From VGBV01 sp963780395 (GTDB lineage Bacteria > Actinomycetota > Thermoleophilia > Solirubrobacterales > 70-9), in assembly GCA_963780395.1 (NCBI GenBank), contig CAWABY010000011.1:1-64000 (forward strand): a DNA stretch of 64,000 nt, in the 5' to 3' direction. The notes beneath the pieces are model-generated. The model had not been told where the DNA came from. It worked only from the letters and a program-made list of their open reading frames with translations, and did no database searches. Below are positions 32,278 to 41,852 of the stretch, piece after piece. Within the stretch, counting starts at the first letter, position 1; each line of letters starts with the position of its first letter. A program made the translations under genes and the position numbers.

Positions 32278-32808
32278 CTACGCGCCCTGCTCGCGCGGCT
32301 TGTCCTCCGCGACGATCTCACCTTCGGGTGTTCGCGCCTTTGAACCTCTCGAAAGGCCCTGCAACGGACCCTGAGGCGCTTCGGTCCGGCTCTCATCCTC
32401 GCGATCCTCCTGCCGGCGCCGCGTCAGCAGCATCCCGAGGGCGGCGATCACCACCCCCGCGATCAGCAGCAGGACCACCGGGTCGAGCAGCGTCTCCGCG
32501 ACTCCCGAGTCATCGTCGTCCGAGCCGCTGCTCGAGACGGCCACCCTCTCCTCCTCCTGGTCATCGCCTCCGCCCTTCTCGGCGCGCGCCCCCTCGCCGG
32601 GCTCGGCGGCGCTATCCGATGCGCTCGTGCCGGCCTCGGACGGGACGCCCTGGGTCGAGCCCTGCCCGGAGGCGTTCCCCTTGCCGGCCGCCTCCGGCAC
32701 ACCGGGCAGGTACTCGTCGCCCGCGGGCGCGGCGTAGGCGGGGGCCGCGACGAGCGCGCACGAGGTGACAGTGAGGCAGAGCCCCTTGATGAGCCAAAGT
32801 GAGGTCAT
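32278..32808 (-). CDS. Exported low-complexity protein with C-terminal membrane helix
   Basis: From ATG at 32808 the protein has a signal peptide (LCLTVTSCALVAAPAYA), about 90 residues rich in Gly, Ser, Ala and Glu, one membrane helix (PVVLLLIAGVVIAALGMLL) and a charged cytoplasmic tail. No Cys or catalytic pattern. The layout resembles a short surface or stalk protein anchored in the membrane. The much longer in-frame extension upstream is antisense to the O-antigen ligase gene and is rejected. Followed at once by the glycoside hydrolase gene. Confidence 0.65.
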   Translation of the reverse strand: MTSLWLIKGLCLTVTSCALVAAPAYAAPAGDEYLPGVPEAAGKGNASGQGSTQGVPSEAGTSASDSAAEPGEGARAEKGGGDDQEEERVAVSSSGSDDDDSGVAETLLDPVVLLLIAGVVIAALGMLLTRRRQEDREDESRTEAPQGPLQGLSRGSKARTPEGEIVAEDKPREQGA

Positions 32809-32862
32809 GTTGGCGAAGGAGCGAAGATACTGATTCACCTGGGGCGTGGACCCCGGCGGCGG

Positions 32863-34729
32863 ATGAGCTCGACTATCAGTAAACACGCAGGCGGAGGCTT
32901 CGTTGCGGCGGCGGTCGTCGCCGCCGCGCTGCTCGAGGGAGCGTTCGAGCCCGACGCGTACGCGACAGCCTCGATCGTCGTCTGGTGCGTGGTGCTCGCG
33001 GGCCTGGTCAGCCGGGTGTTGCCCACCGGGCCCGTGAGCCGCACGGCCGCCGTCGCCGGTGCCTTCTTGGCAGGGCTCGTCATCCTCGCCGGCGCCTCCG
33101 TGGCGTGGGCCGGCGACCAGGGCCGGGCTTTCGACGAGGCGGTTCGTGCGTCGTTCTACCTCGGCCTCTTCACCCTGGCCGCGTCCACCGCGACGCGGTC
33201 CGGGCGGGCCCAGTGGCTCGGGGGGCTGGCCGCGGGCCTGGGTCTCGTCGCGGCGGTCACGGTCGTCTCGTATCTGCAGCCGGGTTTGCTGGACGACAAC
33301 GAGCTCGAGCGCCTGATTCCCGGCGCCGAGGGGAGGCTGTCCTATCCGCTCGGCTACTGGAACGGGACCGGCGCGCTGCTCGCGGTGGCGGCGATCCTGC
33401 TTGCTCATTGCGCTGCGGAGGCGCCGGATCGCCGTCTGCGGACGCTCGCGGCCGCCGTAGCGCCGGTTGCGCTGCTGGGTGTCTGGCTGACGAGCTCGCG
33501 GGGCGCGGCGGCCGCCGCGTTGCTGGGCCTTGTCCTCCTGCTCGCCGTCCCAGCCAACCGCCCGCGCCAGCTCCTCGTGCTCCTGGTCGTAGCGGCGAGC
33601 TCGGGGACCCTGATCGGCTGCGCGGAGGCGCTTGGCGGCCTTGACTGGCGCTGCCGCCGAGCGCGGTCCCGACGGCGACACGATGACGACGCTGCTGGCC
33701 GCGGTGGTCGCCCTGACTGGTGCCGCCGCGTGGCTGCTGGACGGGCGGGCTGTACGAATCCGCCTCTCCCGCGCCGGGCTCGCGGGCGCGGCGGGCCTCG
33801 CGGCGATCGCCCTGCTCACAGGGATCGCTCTCGCCGACCCCATGGGCCGCTTCGAGGAGTTCAGAGCGCCTCCCCCCGGGCTGGAACTCCCGGGATCGGT
33901 CGCGGCCAGCGAGGACGTCAGCTCGAGCGGGCGCTGGCAGTTCTGGACCGAGGCGCTCGATGCTTGGGGCTCGGCGCCCGTGGCGGGTATCGGCGCCGGC
34001 GCATACGAGGACTACTGGGCGCAGCACGGGACGATCGCGGTGTTCGTGCGCAACCCGCACTCGCTGCCGCTGCAGGAGCTGGCGGAGCAGGGCCTCGTGG
34101 GTCTGATGCTGCTGCTCGGCGTCGCCGTCGCGGTCGCGCTCGCCGCATGGCGCTGGCTGGCGTCCCGTCCCGCGGGGCCGGCGGGCGCGCTGATCGCCGT
34201 GGTCGCGGCGACGGCGGCCTCGGCGCTGATCGACTGGACCTGGCAAATCCCGGCGGCGACGGCCCCCGCCCTGGTCGCGGCCGGGCTGCTGACCGCCTCG
34301 GCTCCGGGACGAAAGCTCGGGGAGGGGCGCTACTGGCTTGGCCTGGCGACGATCGGCTTCGCATGGATCGCCCTGCTCGCGGGGGCACTCGCGGCGCTCG
34401 AGCAGCTGAAGCTCGAGCGCAGCCGCGAAGCCGCCGCCGCGGGCGAGGTCTCGCGCGCGATCGAGCGCGCGGAGGAGGCGCGAACGGTGCAGCCGTTCTC
34501 GCCCGAGCCCTACACGCAGCTCGCGCTGCTGGAGGAGGCGAGGGGAGACCTCGACGAGGCCCTGGAGCGGCTGGCCGAGGCGCGGCGGCGGGACTCTGAG
34601 GATTGGCGACTGGCCCTGATTGAGGCTAGGCTGCATCGGGCGCGGGGCGACGAGCCCGCTGCCCAGCGGTCGCTCGCAGAAGCGCGGGAACTGAACCCCC
34701 TGTTTCAGCTGACCGGGGGGTCGAGGTAG
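32863..34729 (+). CDS. O-antigen ligase-like / Wzy-type polymerase with TPR-like tail; one frameshift
   Basis: About 620 residues once a single indel near 33632 is corrected. Ten or more membrane helices, the central ligase region with LSYPLGYWNGTGALLAVAA and VWLTSSRGAAAAALLG, and after the break the family motif VRNPHSLPLQELAEQGLVG with its catalytic His. The last 110 residues are helical TPR-like repeats (TQLALLEEARGDLDEALERL). These proteins polymerise or ligate lipid-linked glycans outside the cytoplasmic membrane. It starts the plus-strand part of the cluster and is 6 nt before the sugar-phosphate transferase gene. Confidence 0.85.
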
Positions 34730-34735
34730 GAGAGG

Positions 34736-36144
34736 ATGGAGACCAGAGGAGAACGGACAACCGGGAAGGTGCGGCTGAGCGCGGATACGGTCCGTGACGC
34801 CGCTGCCCCCCCCGGCGCGGACTCGATCGACCGGCTGCTCTCCGAGGCCTCCGCACGGGGCCCTCGCCGTCCGCGCTGGTGGCGGGACGCGCGCCGCAGG
34901 CGCCTGCTCGCTCTTGCCGACCTGATCGCCGTGGCGCTCGCCGTGGCCGCGGCGGTCCCGTCGGAGCGGGCGGTCTGGCTGCTGGCGTTCGTTCCGGTCT
35001 GGATCCTGATCGCGAAGCTGAGCGGCCTCTACGACGCAGATCATCGCTCGATGCGCCACCTGACCGTCGACGAGGCCCCGACGATCGCCGCCTGGGCGGT
35101 GATCTCGACCACCCTGAGAGCCTGCTCGGGGAGCTGACGCCCGCGGGCGGGCTCGACCCGGGCGAGCTCGCGGACGGTCGCCGTGATCGCGATCGCGGCC
35201 GACCTGTGCTGCGCACGATCGCGCGCGGCGTCTGGCGGGCGACCACACCGCCGAGCGGGTATTGATCGTGGGGGATGGGTGGCTGGCGCGGGCGATGCGG
35301 CGGAAGCTGACCCTGTTCCCAGACCTGCACATGGAGGCGGTCAAGGACGGAGACGAGGGGTCGATCGACCGCGTGGTGCTCGCGAACCAGCGGGCCGATG
35401 CCCGCGAGATCGCCCTCATAGCCGATCATCTGCCGCACCCACGAGGCCAAGCTCAGCCTGGTCTCTCCCTTGCGCGGGCCGGCGACGCCCCAGCGGATCT
35501 CTCGCCTCGCCGAGCTGCCGGTCTTCGAGTACTCACCTCGGACGTCTCTCGCTCGACGATGATGCTGAAGCGCGCGCTCGACCTGATCGTCGGCATCCCG
35601 CTCGTCGCTGCTTGCGCTGCCGCTGATCCCGATCGTCGCGCTCGCGATCAAGCTCGACGATCGGGGCCCGGTCTTCTATCGCCAGCGACGAGCGGGCCTG
35701 CACGGCGACCCGTTCACGGATGCTCAAGTTCCGCACGATGCACGTCGACGCCGAGCGCTCGCTCGAGGAGCTGCTCGAGGACCTCCCCGAGCCGATGTTC
35801 AAGTTCCGCGAGGACCCCGCGTGACGCGGGTGGGACGGGTGCTGCGGCGGTTCAGCCTCGACGAGCTGCCCCAGCTCTGAACCTGCTGCGGGGCGAGATG
35901 AGCCTGGTCGGGCCGCGGCCCGAGCAGCTCGAGCTGGTCGAGCGCTACGAGCCCGAGCACGTTCCGGCTCGAGGTGAAGCCCGGGCTGACCGGGCCGATG
36001 CAGGTCCACGGGCGGGGCGAGCTCACCTTCGACGAGCGGCTGGCGGTCGAGCTCGACTACGTCGAGAACCTGTCGATCGGCCGCGACCTGCGCATCCTCG
36101 CCCTGACCCCGGTGCGCGTGATTCGCGGCACCGGCGCGTTCTGA
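34736..36144 (+). CDS. Polyprenyl-phosphate sugar-phosphate transferase (WbaP/CpsE type); many frameshifts
   Basis: Priming enzyme that moves a sugar phosphate from a nucleotide sugar to undecaprenyl phosphate. Indels near 35115, 35190, 35440, 35610, 35720, 35820, 35878 and 35965 split it. The pieces give an N-terminal helical membrane part (LLALADLIAVALAVAAAV), a Rossmann-like middle (VLIVGDGWLARAMRRKL), and the catalytic domain: MLKRALDLIVGIPLV, LKFRTMHVDAE, RRFSLDELPQL and GEMSLVGPRPEQLELVE. The last motif is diagnostic. It ends with VIRGTGAF and TGA at 36142-36144. Confidence 0.85.
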
Positions 36145-36178
36145 GCGCAGCGGCCGGGCGGGGGCCGTCTCGGCGACC

Positions 36179-37149
36179 GTGATCGTCCCGACCGTGACCC
36201 GCCCGCTCGCGACGCGGCTGCTCGACTCGCTGCGGGCCACAGGCGGCGCGTTCGAGACGATCGTCGTCGACAACGGCACCGGCGCCGAGGAGCTGGCCGG
36301 CGCGACGGCGGCCTCGCCGGGCGGTCGAGCTGGTCTGCGGCTCGCCTCGAACCTCGGCTTCGGGCGGGCCAGTCAACCTCGCCGCCCGCAGCGCCCAGGG
36401 CGGGCGATCGTCCTGCTCAACGACGACTAGCGTCGTCGAGCCGGGCTTCGTCGAGCGGATCACGGCGCCGCTCGATCCCGAGCCGGGGTCGTGATGGCGG
36501 CCGGCGTGATGCGCGACGGCTCAAAGCCCGGGCTGATCGAGACCGCCGGGATCGAGCTCGACCGCGACCCTGCTCGCCTTCGACTACCTGAACGGCGAGC
36601 CGATCAGCGTGCTGGACGGGACACGTGGCCGACCCGATCGGACCCTCGCGGTGCCGCGGCCGCGTTCGCGACGCGACGCGTTCCTGGAGGTCGGCGGCTT
36701 CGACGAGAACGCTGTTCGCCTATCTCGAGGACGTCGACCTGGCCCTGCGGCTGCGGGCGCCGGGCGGGCTGCCGGCTCGCGCCGGAGGCGCGCGGCCTGC
36801 ACGAGCACTCGGCGACGCTCGGCTCCGGATCGCCCGCGAAGAATTACCTGATGGGGTTCGGCCGCGGCTACCTGCTGCGCAAATGGGGCGTGTTGCGCCG
36901 CGCAGGGTGCCCGCGCGTGCTCGCCCGCGAGCTCGTCGTGGTGACGGGCCAGGCCGTGGTGGACCGCAACCTGGGCGCGCCCGCGGTCGGGTGCGGGGCA
37001 TCCGGGCGGCGGCCCCGCACCGAGCGCTACCCGGCGGCCGAGTGCTGGCCCGAGCCGCCTTCGCTCGTCGTCGACGCTCGGCGGCGCTGGCGCAGGCGCG
37101 CGCGGCTTCGCCGCAGAGCCGGACTGAGCGAGCGCGGCGACCAGCTTGA
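36179..37149 (+). CDS. Family 2 glycosyltransferase (rhamnosyltransferase-like); many frameshifts
   Basis: Pieces in different frames assemble into a GT-A enzyme: FETIVVDNGTG, LASNLGFGRA, VLLNDD (the DXD-like metal site), EVGGFDENLFAYLEDVDLALRLR (quoted in part: FAYLEDVDLALRLR) and LHEHSATLGSGSPAKNYL. That order is typical of rhamnosyl-type family 2 enzymes. Breaks lie near 36325, 36370, 36430, 36490, 36570, 36625, 36710, 36770 and 36985. The start GTG at 36179 and the end are approximate. Convergent with the next glycosyltransferase. Confidence 0.75.
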
Positions 37150-37177
37150 CGGCGATCCCGGCGTAGACGAGCCGTGT

Positions 37178-38032
37178 TCAGGCCGCCGGCGCGTCGGCGG
37201 CGTAGTGGTCGCGATAGAAGCGGTACATGCCCGCGGTGGAAGTGCCCAGTCGAGCCGCGGTGAGCGCGCGCCGCCGGTGGTGCCCGCCCTTGACGTGCGT
37301 GACCGTGGCGCCGGGCTCGTACCGGTCACCCAGCCCGCCTGCGCGAGCCGGTAGCAGAGGTCGAGGTCCTCCATGTACATCCAGTAGCCCTCGTCGAAGC
37401 CGGCCGAGCTGCTCGAGCGCCTCGCGCCGCATCAGCATGAATGCGCCGTTGACGGCGTCGACCGGGCCCGACTCGACCTCGGGCGCGCGGTAGGCGGCGA
37501 GCTGCCCGCGCGCTCCCGGGCGCCTGCCGAGCCCGCTGAAGTGGCCGAGCGCGCTCAGCGGCGTCGGGAAGGAGCGCTTCGCGGCGTGGTCGAGGGTGCC
37601 GTCGTCGCGCAGCAGGCGCGGCCCGACCACCGCGGCCTCCGGGTGCGCGCTCGAGTCGTCGCCAGCACCGTGTCGAGCGCGCCCTCGGTCACGGCGGTGT
37701 CCGGATTGAGGGCGAGCAGGAGACGGGGCCTTGCCGCGCGGACGCCGAGGTTGGTGGCGGCGGCGAAGCCGAGGTTCGCTCCGCGACGCGAACAGGTCGA
37801 CCTCGGGGTACTCGGCGGCACCATCTCGGCGCGTGCCGTCGCGCGAGTCGTTGTCGACGACCACACCTGCATCGCGCCGAGGGGGGGTGCGCGCGCAGGG
37901 AGTCGAGGCAGCGCGCAGCAGCTCGCGGGAGCGGTAGGAGACGATCGCCACATCGATCCCCCCGGCCGGGCGAGGCCGGGTCGCGGACTGAGCCGCTGTT
38001 TCGGATCCGCCGGTCATCTCGGCCCTCTCCAT
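37178..38032 (-). CDS. Family 2 glycosyltransferase; several frameshifts
   Basis: A second enzyme of the same kind on the minus strand: GGIDVAIVSYRSRELLRAA at the start, VVDNDSRDGT, ANLGFAAATNLG, LLLALNPDTAV as the DXD region, DAVNGAFMLMRREALEQLGG, WMYMEDLDLCYRLAQAGW and a His-rich end (THVKGGHHRRR). Breaks are near 37400, 37655, 37790, 37825 and 37890. ATG at 38032 follows no strong ribosome site; ATG at 38017 behind GAGAGG is the alternative. It and the preceding plus-strand enzyme meet tail to tail and probably act on the same glycan. Confidence 0.75.
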   Translation of the reverse strand: MERAEMTGGSETAAQSATRPRPAGGIDVAIVSYRSRELLRAASTPCARTPPRRDAGVVVDNDSRDGTRRDGAAEYPEVDLFASRSEPRLRRRHQPRRPRGKAPSPARPQSGHRRDRGRARHGAGDDSSAHPEAAVVGPRLLRDDGTLDHAAKRSFPTPLSALGHFSGLGRRPGARGQLAAYRAPEVESGPVDAVNGAFMLMRREALEQLGRLRRGLLDVHGGPRPLLPARAGGLGDRYEPGATVTHVKGGHHRRRALTAARLGTSTAGMYRFYRDHYAADAPAA

Positions 38033-38122
38033 CTCAGCGCCGCGCCCACGCCCGAGCGTAGCCGGGCGCAGCCTAGCGGCCCTCCTGATCTGGTGCATTC
38101 GGTTTCGCTAAGGTCGCGCCGC

Positions 38123-39058
38123 TTGGCACTCCGGCTCGATATCGACTGGTTCCGGACTTTCGGGGCCCGCCTTCTTCGCGGCGGGACCCGAGACGCGCGG
38201 GATCCTGCTCGATCTGCTCCCCGACGACTTCGACTGGGAGGGGAAGCGCGTGATGGACTTCGGCTGCGGGGTCGGGCGCACGCTGATGCACTTCCGCGAG
38301 GAGGCCGAATTGGGGGAGATCTGGGGAGTCGATCTTGACGCCGGGGCACTGCGCACAGTCGAGCAGAACCTCTGCCCGCCGGTCAAAGCGCTGCGCTGCG
38401 AAAACCGATCCGCCGTTACCGTTCGAGGACTCTTCGTTCGACCTGATCTGGGCGATCTCGGTCTGGACGCACCTGACTGATACCGCTCACGCCTGGATGG
38501 CCGAGATGCACCGCCTGCTGAAGCCGGGAGGGTTGCTGATCCCGACCTACATGGGGCCGTTCCATTCCGAGATGCTCGCCGGGGAGCCGTGGGAGGAGGA
38601 CCGGATCGGCATGAACGTGCTGCGCCATTACCAGGGCTGGAAGCAGGGCGCCCCCATGGTGCTGATCTCGGACTGGTGGGATGCGCGAGCACTGGGGCCG
38701 CGGCTTCGAGATCCTCGATATCACCCACGGCGCCCACGGCCAGAACTGGCCGCTGCTGCGCAAGCGTGACGTCGAGCTCAGCGCCCAGCAGATCGAGTGG
38801 ACCAGCGAAGACCCGCGTGAATGGGGTGCACTGCGTCACAACCTGGCGCAGGTACAGCGGGAGCTAGAGATGGCCCTGCGAGAGGGCGCCGAGCACGTCC
38901 AGGCAGAGCGGGCCCGCTGCGACGGTCTTATGGCGGAGTACGAGGGCTCGCTGAGCTGGCGCCTGACCAAGCCGCTGCGGGGTGCCCGCCGGATCTGGCG
39001 CGAGCGGCGGGGCCGCGCGCGGCTGAGCCCGAGCCCCTCGGTGGCGCTGCGAACCTAG
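38123..39058 (+). CDS. Class I SAM-dependent methyltransferase with C-terminal coiled coil; frameshifts
   Basis: Motif I is clear: RVMDFGCGVGRTLMHF, followed by GVDLDAGALRTVEQNL, SSFDLIWAISVWTHLTD and HRLLKPGGLLIPTY, a Methyltransf_11/25 pattern. Indels near 38168, 38405 and 38685. After the catalytic part (to about 38800) comes a coiled coil (HNLAQVQRELEMALREGAEH) and the tail SLSWRLTKPLR at 38948-38980, which other enzymes in this cluster share. Start uncertain, TTG at 38123 being the best visible. Probably methylates a sugar of the surface polymer. Confidence 0.75.
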
Positions 39059-39071
39059 ACTCTGGCGTTGC

Positions 39072-40088
39072 GTGGACTCCACTGCCCCAGCCCGCCGCGC
39101 GCCCGACCTCGAGGGCTACTCGCTCGCCAACCTGATTGAGATCTGGGTCCAGTGCTTGGAGGCGGTCGCGCCCCAATCCGTGCTCGAAGTGGGGGCCGAG
39201 CACGGACGCTTGACCGAGGCCCTGCTGGACTGGGCCGTGCCCCGCGACGTGCGGGTGATCGCGGTGGAGCCGGCTCCGCTTCCGGGTCTGCTCGCCCTTG
39301 GAACGCATTACCCCGATCTGGAGCTGCTCGAGGAGACCAGCCTCGAGGCCCTCGCGCGGATCGAGATGCCTGACGCGATCGCCCTGGACGGCGACCATAA
39401 CCACTACACGCTGAGCCGGGAGTTGGGTCTGATCCGCGAGCGCTCGACCGCCGGCTCGTTCCCGCTCGTGATCCTGCACGACCTCGGTTGGCCACTCGGT
39501 CGGCGCGACCAGTACCACGATCCGGCGCGCCTTCCCGCCGATCGTCGCCTGGCCTACGCGGAGGGGATCCGGGTGTCTCCGGGCAACCCGGGGGTGGCTC
39601 GGTACGGGCTCCCATTCGAGTGGGCCGCGCTACGCGAGGGTGGGGAGGGGAACGGCGTGCGCGCGGCGATCGAGGACTTCCTGGCACAGCAGCAGGGGCT
39701 TCGCTTCGCCTTCATCCCGCTCTTCTTCGGCTGCGGGGTGCTTTGGCCGGGGGACGCCGCATGGTCCGGCGAGCTCGACGGCATTCTGGGTCCGTGGGTT
39801 GCGAGCCCCGTGCTGGAGCGGGTCGAGCGCTCGCGGGTGGCACAGCTGACCAAGCGCCGCAGCGCCGAACAGGAACTTGAGGAGGCCCGGAGCGAGCTTC
39901 GGCACCTGCGGGAGGAGGCCCGGAGCGAGCTTCGGCACCTGCGAGAGGAGCTGAGGGGCCGCGACGAGCTGCTGCGGGACGTGGCCGGATCCAGGGCCTT
40001 CCGGGTGGCCGAGTGGGTCTCGCGAGCGCGTAGGCCCACCAACCCCTCGCTCTCGCGCGAGCGCCTGCTCAAGGGTCTAGACGACTGA
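39072..40088 (+). CDS. SAM-dependent methyltransferase-like protein with coiled-coil tail (copy A of a duplicated module)
   Basis: 338 residues, uninterrupted. SVLEVGAEHGRLTEALLDW is motif I, and IALDGDHNHYTLSRELGLI resembles Methyltransf_24 enzymes. The catalytic part runs to about residue 250. A coiled coil follows with an exact duplication of EEARSELRHLR, and the end SRAFRVAEWVSRARRP is a variant of the cluster tail. A paralogue lies at 46717-47685 (shared: WGHSLANLNE versus YSLANLIE, DGDHNYYTVSRELGAL, and a common C-terminal layout). Convergent with a glycosyltransferase whose paralogue also faces the second copy. Confidence 0.85.
   Translation: MDSTAPARRAPDLEGYSLANLIEIWVQCLEAVAPQSVLEVGAEHGRLTEALLDWAVPRDVRVIAVEPAPLPGLLALGTHYPDLELLEETSLEALARIEMPDAIALDGDHNHYTLSRELGLIRERSTAGSFPLVILHDLGWPLGRRDQYHDPARLPADRRLAYAEGIRVSPGNPGVARYGLPFEWAALREGGEGNGVRAAIEDFLAQQQGLRFAFIPLFFGCGVLWPGDAAWSGELDGILGPWVASPVLERVERSRVAQLTKRRSAEQELEEARSELRHLREEARSELRHLREELRGRDELLRDVAGSRAFRVAEWVSRARRPTNPSLSRERLLKGLDD
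39879..39943 (+). repeat. Perfect 33-bp tandem duplication inside the coiled coil
   Basis: Two 32-nt identical copies (39879-39910 and 39912-39943), period 33, in frame, each coding EEARSELRHLR. It lengthens the coiled coil by three heptad-like turns. Absent from the paralogue at 46.7 kb, so it is a recent slippage event or an assembly artefact. Confidence 0.85.
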
Positions 40089-40102
40089 CCCCCGGGCATC
40101 CC

Positions 40103-41032
40103 TCAGCGCCCGGCGAAGAGCCGCTTGAGTCGGCGCAGTGGCAGCGTCAGTCGCCAGCTGGCGCTGGTCGCGACCGACTCCAGGTCCTTGCGGAGGTCCT
40201 CAAGCTCCTGCCGGGCCTCGCTCAGCGCTGCCTCACGAACGTGGTCAGCCTCGTTCGCTTTCATCATCGCCGCGTCGCAGCGGGCCTCGGCCCAGCGTGC
40301 CCGCCGCTTCCAATCGCCCGGGAGGGCGGCGGCGGACGGCATCTCTCCATCCCACTTCTCGGCTATGCGCCGGTGGGCCGCCATCCAGCCGTCCAGGTCA
40401 GTGATCAGATTCAGCGAGTGGTGGTGGATGACGCGAAGGTGCACGGTGAGCACCTTCTTGCCGGCGGCCCGGACCTGCTGGCAGAAGTCGAAGTCGTAAC
40501 CGTGGAACTGGCCCAGCGACTCGTCGAAGCGAAGGTTGCGGACGGCCCACGGCGACAGAGCCATCATGAACCCGTCGATAGTGTCGACCTCGCCCATCCG
40601 GGTGAAGGGATAGGCGTCTTCCCCGTCCCAGGTCGCGCCCTTGATCTCGCCGCCGCCGAACTCCTGGTAGCGATGGAGGAACGACCCAGCCGTGACGGAC
40701 CCATCCCACCAGGCGATGTTGCGCACGCCGACGGCTCCGGCGCAGCCCACCACGCCCACGTCCGGGTCCGCGAGCGCTTTTCTGAGCTTCTCGGTGAAGT
40801 CGGGGTCGACTATCTCTGCGTCCTGGTGGACGATCACCATGGCCTCGAGGTCATCGAGCTCCGCGGCCTGCTCGAGCAGCAGGTTGTAGTTGCGGAAGAT
40901 CGAAGCCTGTCCCAGACCGGAGGACCCCAACGGGAGGATTGTCGAGTCCGGCTCGGCAGCGAGGCGGAGGCCCGGGGCCGCGCAGCGCTCGTACAGCCCG
41001 GGGTCGTTGATGACGCTGCCGAAGGCGATCAT
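40103..41032 (-). CDS. Glycosyltransferase-like protein with coiled-coil tail (copy A of a duplicated module)
   Basis: 309 residues from ATG at 41032. GT-A type core: IFRNYNLLLEQAAELDDLEA, the metal motif MVIVHQDAEIVDPDF, VVGCAGAVGVRNIAWWDG, DTIDGFMMALSPWAVRNLRF and FHGYDFDFCQQVRAAGKKV, with HHHS near the end of the catalytic part. After it a coiled coil (ALSEARQELEDLRKDL) and the tail SASWRLTLPLRRLKRLF. About 60 percent similar by eye to the protein at 47692-48623. Family 2-like but the start MIAFGSVI is unusual; I would call it an uncharacterised glycosyltransferase. Confidence 0.8.
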   Translation of the reverse strand: MIAFGSVINDPGLYERCAAPGLRLAAEPDSTILPLGSSGLGQASIFRNYNLLLEQAAELDDLEAMVIVHQDAEIVDPDFTEKLRKALADPDVGVVGCAGAVGVRNIAWWDGSVTAGSFLHRYQEFGGGEIKGATWDGEDAYPFTRMGEVDTIDGFMMALSPWAVRNLRFDESLGQFHGYDFDFCQQVRAAGKKVLTVHLRVIHHHSLNLITDLDGWMAAHRRIAEKWDGEMPSAAALPGDWKRRARWAEARCDAAMMKANEADHVREAALSEARQELEDLRKDLESVATSASWRLTLPLRRLKRLFAGR

Positions 41033-41045
41033 GGCGGCGGGAAGG

Positions 41046-41852
41046 TTAGGACTTCCGTCTCGAGACGCCGATCGAGGCCACCCTCCGCATCGGGTACTTC
41101 TCGTAGGGAAGCTCGCCCCGCCAGCGCTCGTGCGCCTCGGCCGACAAGTAGTACGCATCGGGATCCCCCTCGAGGCGGGCCAGAAGCTGCTCGAGGCGGC
41201 CCGGCTCGAAACCCGAGGAGCGCACAATCTCCATCAGGCGCTCGCGGTGGGCGTCGGCGCTCCATCCCGCCAGCACGTGATCGATCGCATGCAGCGACAG
41301 ACCGCCTGCGTCGAGCAGCTCGGAGGCTGCCGCGACCAGGCCCGGGATCGCCGCGATCGGCACGTGCTCGAGCACCGAGATCGAGTAGACCGCCGCGACG
41401 GCGCTTGGCAGCTGCTCCCTGGGGGGGAAGCGCTCGCGGATGAACTCGACGCGAGGGTATGCGGCCTTGAATTCGTCAAACTGCTCGGGGCCGTGCCCGC
41501 TGCCGTCGTAGGGGTCCACGACGATCACGCGATGGCCTAGCCTGGCGAGCAGATCGGCTACCAGCGGCTCCCCGGCCCCGATCTCCACCAGCGTGCCGCC
41601 CGCCTCGACGTTGCCGAGAATCGCCTTGACGATCCAGCAGCGCTGCAGGTTCTTCATGTCGAAGCTCGAGGAAGCGAGGCCGAAGAGGTTGTCGCGGCTG
41701 TCGGCCAGGTCCTCGACGGTTCCGTAGCAGAGCTCCTCGAGCCCGAACCGGCCGCGGTAGCGCTCTTCCACCTCCCAGAGCCGCTCGTCGGGAACGGTCC
41801 TGGAGCGCTGGAGAGCGCCGCTCGGCGCGCGCCTGCGAAGCGACCTGGTCAT
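41046..41852 (-). CDS. SAM-dependent methyltransferase
   Basis: 268 residues, uninterrupted. Motif I is TLVEIGAGEPLVADLLARLG, then VIVVDPYDGSGHG as the acidic loop, AAVYSISVLEHVPIAAI and LLDAGGLSLHAIDHVL. Unlike several neighbours it lacks the SWRLT tail. Its start overlaps the stop of the glycosyltransferase upstream by 4 nt, and it is 13 nt before the next gene, so the whole minus-strand set 40103-45545 looks like one operon. Substrate presumably a glycan of the cluster. Confidence 0.85.
   Translation of the reverse strand: MTRSLRRRAPSGALQRSRTVPDERLWEVEERYRGRFGLEELCYGTVEDLADSRDNLFGLASSSFDMKNLQRCWIVKAILGNVEAGGTLVEIGAGEPLVADLLARLGHRVIVVDPYDGSGHGPEQFDEFKAAYPRVEFIRERFPPREQLPSAVAAVYSISVLEHVPIAAIPGLVAAASELLDAGGLSLHAIDHVLAGWSADAHRERLMEIVRSSGFEPGRLEQLLARLEGDPDAYYLSAEAHERWRGELPYEKYPMRRVASIGVSRRKS

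Noticed and set aside
33257..35419. 720-codon minus-strand frame
   Set aside because: Arg/Gly-rich with no motifs, antisense to the O-antigen ligase and sugar transferase genes.
34736..38032. Interpretation of the broken sugar transferase and glycosyltransferase genes as a pseudogene island
   Set aside because: Domain order is complete, indels are single-base and equally dense in housekeeping genes elsewhere, so read error is the simpler explanation; not proven.
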